A DNA stretch of 64,000 nucleotides. Source: Cunninghamella blakesleeana (taxonomy: Eukaryota > Mucoromycota > Mucoromycetes > Mucorales > Cunninghamellaceae). The stretch is taken from NCBI GenBank assembly GCA_017871115.1, contig JAFCIZ010000002.1:744001-808000 (forward strand). The letters are read 5' to 3'. This document shows positions 11,817 through 24,400 of the stretch, in pieces; positions within the stretch are counted from its first letter, which is position 1, and each line of letters starts with the position of its first letter. The notes below the pieces were generated by a model. That model had not been told where the DNA came from, searched no databases, and saw only the letters and a program-made list of their open reading frames with translations. Made by a program: the position numbers and the translations under genes.

Positions 11817-12635
11817 GACATCCACAATTGAACCTCCATTCAATTATAATCCAAGCTGTAAACCTAAAAAAAGCATTTTGAAACAGAAAATACCCACTGC
11901 TTCAAATTCATGGTTGTCTAAATTTTCTTCACCTGATAGTACCACCTCGCTTAATACTACTACTACAACACAAACGCAGCAACAAAAAACGTTTGGCCTT
12001 TTAAGAAAGTTTATAAGTAATGTAAATAACTCTCAAGCAACAACAGGTGTATTTGACCCTTTATCAACAAATAATAATAATAATAAATCGAATAATCAGG
12101 TATCTCAACCAACGAATATAGACAATGAGGAATTATCATCTACGGAATTAAAAAGAGTGCGTTTTTCAGTGAATAAATTAACTGTTGAATACTTTCCTTA
12201 TGTAGCAACTGATATTACATCCATTGAAGATAATCAAATAACTATACCTGATATAAAGACCGATGAAAATAACAACGACAGTAGTTCTTGTAAAAATGAT
12301 ATTAAAACTACACCAAGAAAAGTGTTAGCATATTATGAACTTGCCTGTAAAAATAAAGAAGAACCAATGATAGGACCACTTGTATCAACTTTAATGGTAA
12401 TAATATAACGTTCTTATAGAGTATGAATATGTATATAGAAAATTTTATTATGTATATTTATATTATATTGTATTAAAATAGATGCATCAGCAAGCTACAT
12501 ATCTTACCCATATTGATTTAACGAATCATGCATTAAATAATCGTATATTAGAGCCTTTAGCTGATGTACTATGTCTTGATTTTGGTTTAGAAAAGTTAAC
12601 TTTAAAAAATTGTAATTTGGATGACGAAGTAAGCA

Positions 12636-12674
<39 letters not shown>

Positions 12675-15279
12675 TAAAAAAATAGACGGTTTTTCGTTCT
12701 TTCTAATCATTTCAATTTCATTTTTTTTATATCAGGGAGTTAAAATATTGCTTCATAGTTTATTAATCGTCAATACCTTACAACATTTAAATTTGGCTGA
12801 TAATAGTAATATAAGAACGAATGGGTTCAAGTATATATCTATATTTGTTAAAAATGTAAGATAAATTTAATTTTTTTAAACTTATATATAATAACATATA
12901 TATATATATATTGTTGTAACTTTTTTTTATATTTAAATAGGCAGTAAATCTTGAATCATTAGATCTTTGTGGAACCCTTCCTGATAAAAAGTCAATGTAT
13001 TATTTTTCTCAAGCTTTGAATTCGCTTGATGCTAATAATCAATTGAAAACATTACTTATGGATGATTGTCAACTTCGACCACCACAATTAGAGTATCTCA
13101 GCAATGCCATTCGAAAAACAAAAATTACATACCTTTCATTACGTAAAAATCGATTTCTTAATCAAAGTGCCATCAGTATTGGTGTTATGTTAAGAGATTA
13201 TGATTCGGTAATGGATTATTCTCATGGTTTACAACAATTGGTATTAGATTATAATGAAATTCGTCAAGATATTCAATATATAGCCCAAGCTTTACGTAGA
13301 AATCGAAATTTAAAGAAATTGTCAATGGTAGATTGTAAATTGGATGCGAATGGGTGTGTATTAATTTCAGAAGCTTTGGTAAATAGCATATATATATAAC
13401 TCAAAATTTGTATTGCCATTTATGACTTTTAATTCACATCAGGTTATCTAATATTCTTATTTTTATTTATTTTATTGTTTCCAATATATTAATATTATAT
13501 ATTACTATAGAAATATAATCAATCACTTGAAATCTTAAATCTTTCATCCAATCCATTATGTACACAACAAAATATAGAAGGGGTAATCTTATTAAGGATA
13601 ATATCGTTACCGTTGTAGTGTTTAATTCCTCCCATTAATTTTTTATTTTATTTTATATAATATTATTTTTATTATTTTAGATTTATACATTGAAACAAGC
13701 TCTCTATGCCAACCAAACTCTAATTGAATTAGATCTTTCTAATATTAACATCAGTACGGAAGGTAATGTTTTTATATTATAAAAATGTATCAAGATTTTG
13801 TTTATATTTAGCTAATTAAATATATCTACTTGTCTATCCATTGTATATCATAGGTATAATTACATTAGCTGAATGCCTTACTGAAAATAAAGTCTTGTGT
13901 AAACTTGATTTGTCTCAAAATCCTGATATTGATATAGCTGGTTTAATGGCACTTTTATCTGGTATGAAGCTTAATTCCAGTTTAATGTTTTTAGATCTAA
14001 ATGTTCCGGTAAAAATAGAAATAAATAGTTATATATATATATATCTACATATTAATATGATATTGATTTTAATGGTACATATCATATTTTGTTTTATCGG
14101 TTTAAAAAATAAACAGGCATTAGATCGCGATATGGTCAAGATACAAAATGAAATTATTGCTTTATGTACTAGAAATACACAGCATAATGACCAGAACTTA
14201 ATAAGAAATTCATCAATAAATTCCAATGATAGCCATTCTGTTATTACTACCACGCAAGCTACTGCAAGGTTATCTTTACAAGAACGTTTGGCTGCTGTTA
14301 CAAAAGGGACGAGTTCAAAACCTGGATCCCTCAAGTCAGTAGATTCAAATGATAATTTAAGATCATCCCCAACACCAACACCGCCACAACTACCCGTTCG
14401 TGAATTAAGAAGTAGTATCAATAGTAATAATAATAGAACAGCTGTACAAACTAATTTCGAATCAGAAACTTCTCAGGTTGAATTGCTAGAAGATATGTTG
14501 CATTCAGAAGTACAAATTATTCAAACCAAAAATAACATAAATCCTACTCCAAATGAAATAATTATGGTAATATAAATAGTAGTGATCATAGTAACGATAG
14601 AAAATAGAAAATCAGAAAATAAAAAATGATGGGTTAAATTACTGATTATTCTATTTCTTTTTTTAAAAAAACGACAATTAGCAAGTATATTTCCAATGTA
14701 GAAAAGCGCTCTCATCATTGAACAATAGTATACCACACCTAATGGATAGTGATCAATTATGTATGTAGTAAATATTTTTAAAAAAAAGAAAACAAAATGA
14801 TGATGATAGCATGTTATCCAATCACTAAATATTTATATATATATATAATAATATCAATGGTTTTAGGCGATCTTCTGGCATTAAATGACCGTTTAACATC
14901 AGCCATAGCTAGATATGAAGAGATTTATTATTCAAAAAAAGGCAATATATCACAAGCACCAGAAACTGTTACATCAAATCGTGTAGAAGAAAATAATGCT
15001 GAAATAGAAACTACAACAGCTGCTCTAACAGAAGAGAGCAACAATGAATCAGTTCAATCATTCGAAATAGGTGAAGATGAAGACGCAGATGGAGATGACA
15101 TATTAGTATCAGATGATGATAATAATGATGTCGATGTTAGTACGAATAAGAACAATGTGGATAAAAATACAGACAATGCAGACACAAATACAGATATACA
15201 CGAATTAAGAAAGAAGATAGAAATAGAAGAGGGCGAAGCATTTAAACATTCTAAAGATACGGATTTGTCAGAAATATAA
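11815..15279 (+). CDS. Leucine-rich-repeat protein with SILK and RVxF PP1-docking motifs (PPP1R37-like)
   Basis: Seen: ten exons (11815-12396, 12482-12628, 12736-12855, 12941-13378, 13511-13582, 13681-13762, 13854-14008, 14117-14566, 14682-14760, 14867-15279) give 845 residues. The N-terminus is Asn/Thr/Gln-rich and contains SILK (20-23) and RVRF (114-117), the two classic docking motifs for protein phosphatase 1. About a dozen ribonuclease-inhibitor-type LRRs follow (for example LTKLTLKNCNLDD-like and LDLSQNPDIDIAGL units) over residues about 195-530. The tail is Ser/Thr-rich, then helical (LCDLLALNDRLTSAIARYEE), then strongly acidic. Known: animal PPP1R37 combines LRRs with PP1 docking. Inferred: a PP1 regulatory or targeting subunit; substrate and location unknown. 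Introns fall between repeats, as expected of an LRR gene. The last two exons are the least certain. Confidence 0.82.
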
Positions 15280-15540
15280 TATATTTTTAAATTTATCATT
15301 ACTTTTTATTAATTTTTCTACTTATATACGTTTATATCACCGCTTAATTATTTGACTTATACCAAATAAATACAACATCATCATCATATACATGTTTGCA
15401 TTTCCATTATTTTTTATTCGGTTATTTAATTTTTTTACTTTCCATTTTGGAAATATGGATCGGACACTGAAACTAGTATGTATCCCATTATGGAACTTTA
15501 ATCATAGAACAATTTCTCCTTCTCTCTTTTTTTTAAAACA

Positions 15541-16342
15541 ATGGCCCCTCAACAAAAGTCAGGTATCGCTGTTGGTCTCAACAAAGGACATATCACCACT
15601 CGCCGTGAATTAAAGCAAAAGCCTTCTTACCGTCAAGGTGTATGTATTAATCGTTTTAAAAAGATATAGAAATAAATGGATGGATGGATGGATGGATGAA
15701 TTTAATCTTTTTAAAAATATACGAAAAATGAAATATCGAAAAATTGTTATAGTAACAGCTAAAAATGGAATATGTGGATATATGAAAACTTGTAAAAAAA
15801 AAAAATTATGCTTGGATTGGATTTCAATATATTAAATAAAAATAAAAATAAAATAAAAACAATCATAAATATACTTATTTATATCACCACAAAAAAAATT
15901 GAAGATATTATGTATATATTGAGTATATAGATAAAAAAGGAAATAGGAAAAATAAATGAATATTTTTTTTGGAGATTCGATAAATATAAATAAAAAACAT
16001 AACGTATTTACCAACAATTTTTTTTATATATTCACATGTTATTAGGCTACTTCCAAGCGTGCTACTTTTGTTCGTAGCATTGTTCGTGAAGTTGCTGGTT
16101 TTGCTCCTTATGAACGCCGTGTTATGGAATTAATCAAAAACTCCAAGGATAAGCGTGCTAAGAAACTTACCAAGAAGAGAGTAAGTTGTATAAATAATCA
16201 TTTTTTTATTCTATTTATTTAATCATAAAAATTTTATACTTATTTTATTTATTATTTTTAACACTAGCTTGGCACTTTCCTTCGTTCCAAGAAGAAAATC
16301 GATGAATTAACATCTGTTATTGCTTTAAGCAGAAGATCTTAA
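15541..16342 (+). CDS. RPL36: 60S ribosomal protein eL36
   Basis: Seen: three exons (15541-15639, 16046-16180, 16268-16342) give 102 residues, a normal length. It starts [16 protein letters not shown] and continues with [35 protein letters not shown] and a basic tail ending ALSRRS. Known: eL36 is a surface protein of the large ribosomal subunit. The first intron is long for this genome (406 bases) and contains a (TGGA)5 microsatellite. Introns of ribosomal protein genes often host snoRNAs, but I could not find a convincing pair of C and D boxes. The coding sequence is richer in G and C than its surroundings, as expected of a highly expressed gene. An AATAAA-like signal lies about 35 bases after the stop. 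Confidence 0.96.
15677..15696 (+). repeat. (TGGA)5 microsatellite in RPL36 intron 1
   Basis: Five perfect copies of TGGA followed by TGAA, shortly after the 5' splice site. Likely length-variable between strains; no known function. Confidence 0.8.
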
Positions 16343-16690
16343 ATTATCCATTTGATCCACTTTTAAATGTTTATGTGAAATAAAAAAAAAAAAAAATTGA
16401 TATACAACCTGTCAACTTTTTTTTTACTTCTTGATTATTCTTTTTTTAATCTTTTAAAATTGTAAATAAATTATTTAAATATATTAAAATATATATATAT
16501 ATATATTTATATATAAATATATGAGGTTTTTATTAAAGCAAAAAGGTTTGCATTAAAAAAAGATAGGCGTGTCCAAAAAAGGAACGCGCGGATATTGAAT
16601 TTCATTTTTTTTTTGAAAAAATTTGATCATATAAAAAATAACTTTTTTCTTCCTCACCTTTAAATTTTGTTTTTAATTTTTTTTTTACAG
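16343..16690. other. Short intergenic region with VTA1 promoter
   Basis: About 350 bases between the RPL36 stop and the VTA1 start, with a poly(A)-like signal at its left, (TA)n tracts and a G/C-rich element at 16585-16592. A TTTTTTACAG directly before the VTA1 ATG could be the acceptor of a 5'-UTR intron. Confidence 0.5.
16585..16592 (+). promoter_or_regulatory. CGCGCGGA element upstream of VTA1
   Basis: A rare G/C-rich octamer 106 bases before the VTA1 ATG, followed by TATTGAATTTC. Similar CGGA-containing islands occur at comparable distance before the F-box gene (30936-30945) and CLPP (40543-40552). Candidate core-promoter or transcription-factor site. Confidence 0.3.
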
Positions 16691-18236
16691 ATGGATATCC
16701 CTGAAGAATTAAAATATTTAGCGCCTTATGTTCAGCGTGGTCAAGAACTTGCAACTAGAGAACCTATAGTATCTTATTTTGGTAAAAATAGCTTATTCAT
16801 TCATTAATATACTCACTCCCCTTTTTTTGGATGAATAATGTAAATTCTTATAATCTCTGTCTTTTTTTACTATAGCCCAATACTATGCTGTCAAGTTAGC
16901 TATTAGTAAAGGTCCAAGTAATAAAACAACAAATGCTTATCTCTCTCATCTTTTAGACACTTTAGAAGAGGTACATATTTTTTTTTTGTTTTTTTTTTTA
17001 TTTTTTGTTTTGTTTTTTTTTTGTTTTTAATAATAATACTGATAATATTAATAATAATAACAATAATAACAATAGTAATAATATTAGTTTTAGCTTGGAA
17101 ATATATAACTCATAACTTATTTTTTTTATTTTTATTTTTATTTTTGAATAATAGAAAAAAAAAACTTTAGGTGTGGATAATGAAGTTATTACAAATGACT
17201 TGGTAGGCTATGCTCATGTTGAAAATTTTGCTCTCAAAGTATTTTTAAGTGCGGATAATGAAGATAGAGCTGGGAATGCATCAAAGTAAATCAAATAAAT
17301 AATAAAATACACTTAATGGATATATACTTATATAACTATCAAATACATATTCATATATTTATTATCTATTCATTGATATATATCATAGAAAAACAGCTAA
17401 GACGTTCTTGGCAAGTTCAATCTTTTTAGAACTATTAAAAGTGTTTGGTGAAGTTGATGCAGAGGTAAAGAGATATATAAGAGATATAAATCTATGGGTA
17501 TAGGTATAGGGTTATTATTATTATTATTATTTTAAAAAAAAAATACTTATATTTATTACAATCACAATTATTATTATTTTAGATTGAAGGAAAAATTAAA
17601 TATGCCAAATGGAAAGCAGCTGATATCATGAAAGCGATACGTGAAGGACGTACACCTACTCCAGGGGCACCAGGTGAAAACGAAAATATTGAACAACAAA
17701 CAGGATTACCAGATTTATCAACAACTGCTGATGTGGATAGTGAAGGGATAACAGCAACATCATCACCAACGTTACAATCACGACCACCACCTGCTATTTC
17801 TGATTTTCCTAGTCCTCCCGCCAATTTTACAGAGCCTTTTTCACCATCACCTAAAGTTGCAAATAATGAAGATATTCATATACCACCACCACCAGCGGTA
17901 ACTTCCTCATCTTCCTCATCATCTGTTTCTCCAAATATATCAACAACTACTCCTGTTCACCCTGTAAATCAAAATAACCACCCTTCTACTATATCGCCAA
18001 CACACTCATCATCACGTGTGCCTACTATGGTAGCAACACCAACAGCTGATCCAAGTGTTTCATCTATTACTGTAAATCAAAAAGCAATTGGTCAAAAAGA
18101 AATTGACGCTGCCCAAAAAAGAGCAAAATGGGCTATTAGTGCTTTGAATTATGAAGACGTGGCCACTGCTCGATTACAATTATTGGATGCTTTAAATGAA
18201 CTTGGTTTTAATTTGCAAAATAATTTTGGATATTAA
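16691..18236 (+). CDS. VTA1: VTA1/LIP5, regulator of the ESCRT ATPase Vps4
   Basis: Seen: five exons (16691-16781, 16876-16970, 17155-17285, 17389-17464, 17583-18236) give 348 residues. The N-terminal half has the two tandem MIT-like helical bundles: PEELKYLAPYVQRGQEL, QYYAVKLAISKGP, then ENFALKVFLSADNEDRAG and FLASSIFLELLKVFGEV. KIKYAKWKAADIMKAIREGR precedes a Pro/Ser/Thr-rich linker. The C-terminus (AQKRAKWAISALNYEDVATA) is the VSL domain. Known: Vta1 dimers bind and stimulate Vps4 through the VSL domain and bind ESCRT-III tails through the MIT domains, promoting multivesicular-body formation at endosomes. Length and domain order match the family. The split codon at the third intron could shift by one base, but only the reading given keeps the frame. 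Confidence 0.95.
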
Positions 18237-18574
18237 TCATGTAAACTAGCGTATATATATATATATTAATTTTATTTCATATATTAAGTATCTATGATTT
18301 ATTTTGTTCTGATTATAATTATTAAATATATATTTATAATATAATGAAGAGTTAAATTAAATAAAGATATAATGATAAGTCATAATAAAAGCATTCAACA
18401 TGCAAAAAATAATAATAATGGTTTATTTAAATATTGTAATCAATACTAACCTTTATATTCTCATATACATTCAGTAAAATAACAATAATAATAAACGAAA
18501 AAAGATATTTGATATATATTAAAAATAAAATAAAGGATAAAAATATATTTTTTTACGCTAAAGGGAATATTTAT
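18237..18574. other. Intergenic region between converging VTA1 and CSN2
   Basis: About 340 bases of A/T-rich 3' sequence shared by two convergent genes, with AATAAA-like signals on both strands. Nothing else is seen. Confidence 0.6.
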
Positions 18575-20471
18575 TCAAGTGGATTTGCCTATTACTGTTT
18601 TACTGATTTGTGCAATATTTGTTGACCACTTATTCATCACTTCATACTTAAGATCATCTGTTAATCTATAAAAAAATAAAACATAAAATAAGAACAAAAA
18701 ATGTGCTCTTTAATCATACTATATCATATAACAATAATAATAATAATATTTATAAGATCATAAATAAGATATGTTATTTTACCTTTGATCTAATTCTAAC
18801 CTTTGATTCACTTGATCAATTTGTCCTGCAATTTTACCGTCCAAAATTAAACCTACTAACAATTCTTCTACATCATCAATAGATATATTTAATTGCTATT
18901 TCGATAATAAAAATAATGATATATAAATATAAAAAAATGTGGATGAGTAAAAATAATATATATATACATACATACATATATATGTTAATGTATTAGTCTT
19001 AAATCATATTACTTTTGAAATAAAGCTAATGTTTATCATAGTATATGGTTTAATAAGCTTGATTAACACTTGTGTCCGTATATTTTTAAGAACATCATCA
19101 ATATAAGTTCGAATAAATGAATCATCCATAATAGAAGCACGATTTACTATTTAAAATATATATATAAATAAATAAATAAAAGACATATTATGAAAAATAA
19201 TTATCGTTATTTATTTTATCATTTACTTTGCATTATCTTTCTTTTTTATTTACCTTGTAATATTTTTTCAAATTCTTTAATTTCTTTTCTTTGGTAAGCA
19301 GCAACTAAGTTTGTCATTGCAGCAATTTCTTTATCATTTTTATATCTATATACGTATATATATACCATTAATAACATATCTTTTCTTTTTCTTTTTTTTA
19401 TAAATAATTATAATAATAATAATAATTCATATACTGATGAACAAACTTACGGCTTTGTTTCTTGTGAATCAAAAGGATTAATTTGAGACTCTGTCAACAT
19501 ATTGGCCAATACTAAGTATTTTAGGACTTGAATACGTTGTGGGCTACCAGCTTCATCATAATTTTTAAATGATTCAAAAAAATCGGTTTGTGCTTTATCC
19601 CATTGTTCTATGGCGTAATAATTAAAGTATATAAAAGTAAATACATAAATATATGTTATTATATATAAATATCATAATGGTCTTTTTTCTTCTTCTTTTT
19701 TTTAAAAAAAAAGCAAACCTACTTTCACTCATATGCATTTTTCCACCACATTCACGAATGACACCCATAATACGGGGATGGGGAATAGCTGATCTTACAT
19801 GTAGACATTGCTGATAAAGTTCTTTTAATTTTTTTGTATTTTTGGTTGCTGTGTGCATTTGAATTTCTAATGCGAGAATTTCTAATAAATGTGTTCCTTT
19901 TCTTTGATCATCGGTACCATCATCTTTTTGACATGCTGTACGTAATTGTCTTAGAATCTATATATATATGTATAATTTAGTCATTCACTTGAATAAATAT
20001 ACACATGTATATAAAATGTCTTCATAGATATTACCTTATTTAATCGTCCATACTCTTTACGATCTAACCAAAGTTTGGCCAGTTTAAGATTCGTTTTTAC
20101 CCATAATCTTTCATTTTTTGTTTCAACCAAAGAATCTAGTGTTGTTTGATAAAATGCTTCCATAAATGCCATATCATCTGCGGTGGATGCATAATCCAAA
20201 ATATTATTGATAGTTTTTTCACTATAATTCCGCGTAACTGCTGATTTTGTATATAAAAGCAATTCTTTATAATATCGCAATGTCTAAATAAATATACACA
20301 AATGCATAATGAATAAAATAAACATAATATACATATATTGTATGTGCATAATGGTACTAATAATAGTTTATCTTACATCGTTGTGCCTATTAAGATGGAA
20401 TGATATTTTTGCCATTTGTTTTAAAGCCTTAAATCCCCTATTGCAGTTATATTATATATTTTTATTATTAC

Positions 20472-20510
<39 letters not shown>

Positions 20511-20975
20511 TGATATTGTTATTATTCCTATTTGTTAATAAATAAAATATATCAAAAGTCATTATCAATTATAAATGTTTATATTACCATTCTCCTTTTT
20601 CTTCTTCAGTATCTACTACGCTTTGGAATTCAGTAATAGCACCCTCGGGATCATCTTCTTTCCTTGCTATTTATAAGATAAAAAAAATTATTTAGCATAA
20701 GATATAAAGAGGTATACGTATGTATATTATTACTAGTAGTATTGTTTAATTTATATATTTCAAAAAAATAAGAAATTTAACCTTTAGCGTTATAATATTT
20801 ATTTTCCAAATCAACATCGGGTTCTTCGTCTTCGTCGTCTTCATAATCAAAATCGTAATCCTAATATTAAATATATACATTTAATAAAGGTTTCTCTTCA
20901 TGAAATTATATAATAAAATAAAAATTAACTTACTTGCTCATCGTCTTCCAACATAAAATCATCGTCGTCACTCAT
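18575..20975 (-). CDS. CSN2: COP9 signalosome complex subunit 2
   Basis: Seen: eleven exons on the minus strand (20975-20934, 20860-20782, 20666-20588, 20437-20377, 20283-20035, 19957-19723, 19607-19451, 19345-19254, 19146-19013, 18895-18783, 18665-18575) give 443 residues, the same length as human CSN2. The acidic N-terminus starts [14 protein letters not shown]. Later stretches include [57 protein letters not shown] and [18 protein letters not shown]. The C-terminal PCI/winged-helix part holds [13 protein letters not shown] and [17 protein letters not shown]. Known: CSN2 is a PCI scaffold subunit that positions cullin-RBX1 for removal of NEDD8 by CSN5. Inferred: the organism keeps a canonical signalosome, as baker's yeast does not. 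The second intron uses a GTTAAA donor, the least standard in the gene. Divergent from KOG1. Confidence 0.97.
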
Positions 20976-21411
20976 TTTTTATTTTGTATTGTTATATTAA
21001 TAAAATGAAGAAAAAAAAAAAGTAGAAGAGAAAAAAAAAGGTGGGTCAAAAAATAAAATTAAGCGCGATTTTTTTATAAAAATTAAATTTAAACTCAACT
21101 TTTTTTTCCTCAAACGTTTCCTTTTTCTTTCTCTTTTCTTTCTCTTTTTTTTCTCCTAGACTTTTTATTATTATTATTATTATTACTATTATTATTATTA
21201 TATATTTATATCCTATTTTCATTTTTGTTATAAAAATATATTTTTCAAGATTTATAATTTATTTACGGTAGGTTTAAAAAATGTTTGAGCAATATACATA
21301 TATATATATATATAAATAAATAGAATAATTACTTATTGGTTTAATATACATATATATATATATATATATACTCTTTCCTTTTCTTTTGTTGATAGTTGCT
21401 TTCTTTGAATC
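20976..21411. other. Divergent promoter region between CSN2 and KOG1
   Basis: About 435 bases with pyrimidine-rich stretches, ATT repeats and a (TA)n tract just before the KOG1 start. AAGCGCGA at 21061-21068 is the only G/C-rich motif and lies 86 bases upstream of the CSN2 ATG. Confidence 0.6.
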
Positions 21412-24400
21412 ATGCCCGTAGCAACACCAAGATCAACTCTAGAGACAGTTGAAGATTCACAAAATACGAATAGCGCACTTGTCAACGGTAATAATAATAA
21501 TATTCGTTCAGCAAATGAAGGAAACATACAACAAGATTATAATAAGTCAACAATTAGACATGGTTTCGATCAAGAAGTATTTGAAGAAGATATTATACGA
21601 TTCTTATATTATTCAGAAAAACGGCATGAAACTAATGCCAAACCTCATTCTATACCTCGTGGTACACTATTAGATTGGGTAAAGAAAAGATAAATATAAT
21701 AAACTGAAAATATATTATATATGACAAATTTGTATATTTGTATATATATACATATTTTATTTAAGAACAAATCATTTTTATCTATTACTAATAATAATAC
21801 CACTTTTTTCCTTTTATTTTATTAAAAATAGAGACTTCGTGAAAGGATTAAAACAGTTTCAGGTATACATGATATTTTTTTTATAATATAGTATAGTATG
21901 ATATATTATACTATATTATACTACGTATAACTTATATTGACACATATTGGTTATTGTTATTATTATTTATGTTTAGGTTTACTTGTGGTATGTTTAAATA
22001 TTGGTACTGATCCTCCTGATGTCGTTAAAACTAGTCCATGTGCCAAGCTTGAATGTTGGATTGACCCTTTTCTTGTCATTCCCCAAAAATCTTTGGAAAC
22101 CATTGGAAAAAATTTACATACTCAATATGAAAACATCAATAGTAGAACACGGTTTAAACTCTCTTTGGATCCATCGGTAGAAGAAACAAAAAAATTAAGT
22201 TGTCAAACTCGTAGAAATGCTAAAGAAGAACGAATTCTCTTTCATTATAATGGTCATGGTGTACCAAAACCCACAGCAAGTGGTGAAATCTGGGTGTTCA
22301 ATAGAAACTATACTCAATATATTCCAGTTTCCTTGTTTGATTTACAATCGTGGTTAGGCTCACCTGTGATTTATGTTTGGGATTGCTCTTCTGCTGGAAA
22401 TATTGTCAACGCATTTAATCGCTTTGCAGAACAACGTGATAATGAAGCTTTACGGCTTGCTCAACAACATCAAGGTAATGCACCTTCATCATCTTGGAAA
22501 GATTGTATCCAGCTTGCAGCTTGTGGACCTACAGAAACATTACCTATGAATCCCGATTTACCAGCTGATGTGTTTACTTCTTGTTTAACAACACCAATTG
22601 AAATGTCTTTAAGATGGGTGATTATGCGTAATCCTTTATTAACTTCTAATATAACTATGGATATGGTATTAAGATTACCTGGTTGTGCAAAAGAAAGAAG
22701 AACACCATTAGGGGAATTAAATTGGATATTTACAGCTGTAACTGATACAATTGCTTGGTGTGTTTTACAGGATCAACCTGAGTTATTTAAACGATTGTTT
22801 AGACAAGATCTGATGGTAGCTTCCATGTTTAGAAACTTTTTATTAGCTGAGCGTATAATGCGATCCTATCAATGTACACCAATCTCAACACCAAAATTAC
22901 CTGACACACATGATCACCCTATGTGGCAAGCATGGGACTTGGCAGTAGATATGTGCCTTTTTCAATTACCTGCTTTATTGGCTGCGGAAAACGGTGGAAC
23001 ACCTTACCAATACCAACCTAGTAGCTTTTTTGCGGAACAATTAACAGCTTTTGAAGTGTGGTTATCAGAAGGTGCAGTTAATCCAAAAATACCTGAGCAA
23101 CTTCCAATCGTATTACAAGTTCTTTTGAGTCAAGTGCATCGTCTCCGTGCTTTAATCTTACTTAGTCGATTTTTAGATCTTGGACCATGGGCAGTCAATG
23201 CAGCCTTATCAGTTGGTATCTTTCCTTATGTACTCAAATTATTACAAAGTCCCGCGGCCGAATTGAAACCTGTTTTGGTCTTTATTTGGGCTCGTATCTT
23301 GGCAGTAGATCGATCATGTCAAAACGATTTATTAAAGGACCATGGATATGCTTATTTTATCAATATTTTGACACCGAATAATGCTATGCTTAGTATTCCT
23401 CATGTATCAGAACATCGTGCCATGAGTGCCTTTATCTTATCTGTATTTTGTACGAATTTTAAAATGGGTCAACAAGCTTGTTTACGCGGTAATGTAATTG
23501 CAGCCTGTTTAGCCCATGTCAAAGACGCCGATCCATTATTACGTCAATGGGTATGTTTATGCTTAGCTCAAGTATGGATGAATAATAGTGAAGCCAAAGC
23601 TGCAGCCATTGCAGAAAATGGCCATGAAAAATTATGTGGTATGTTAACAGACAGTGTTCCTGAAGTGCGTGCCTCTGCTATGTATGCTCTTGGTACCTTC
23701 CTTGGTGATACAAATAAAACGGAACAAATTATTAATATTGAACATAATATCGCCATTGCTTCTTTAGTGGCTATGTCAGATGGATCACCTGTTGTTAGAA
23801 AAGAATTTGTTATTGCTTTATCACATGTAGTACATCAAGTTGGCCCTAATAAATTTTTATTAGCAGCAAGTCAAACTATAGATGAAGATCATCACCGTTC
23901 TATCAATGAAAACAATAGTCATGGGAAACCAAGAAAATTAAGTCGCCCCATTTCTTCTATGTTGGCGGAATTAAAAGCAAATAATGAAAATAATAATCAT
24001 TACAGTTCAACTAGTTTTGATTCAGTTTATGCTGTTATTTGGAAAGCTTTATTAAATTTATCGGTCGATCCTTTCCCAGAAGTAGCCAAATCGGCCGCTC
24101 TTGTCATTGATCATATCAATGCTATATTGCTTAGTACACCAACTATTGGCGAATATGCTTCTTCCATTGTACGTGAATCATTACAACAACAATTTAATAA
24201 TAACGACTCATTAAATTCACTTGGACAATTGGAAAATAATAGTAATAACAATAATAATACCCAACCTTCATCTTTATATAATAACCCGGATGATTCATCG
24301 TCTCCTAATCGTCCTACTAAATTAACGCGATCCGTCTCCTTTGCATCTACCCTTAGAACTATATATAATTTTGGAAATGCTACTGGACCTTCAGATCAGC

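Noticed and set aside
15392..15613. 73-codon frame overlapping RPL36 exon 1
   Set aside because: Wrong frame relative to the certain eL36 coding sequence; a shadow of its leader and first exon.
15640..16045. Possible snoRNA in the long first intron of RPL36
   Set aside because: No convincing C box with matching D box and closing stem could be found by eye.
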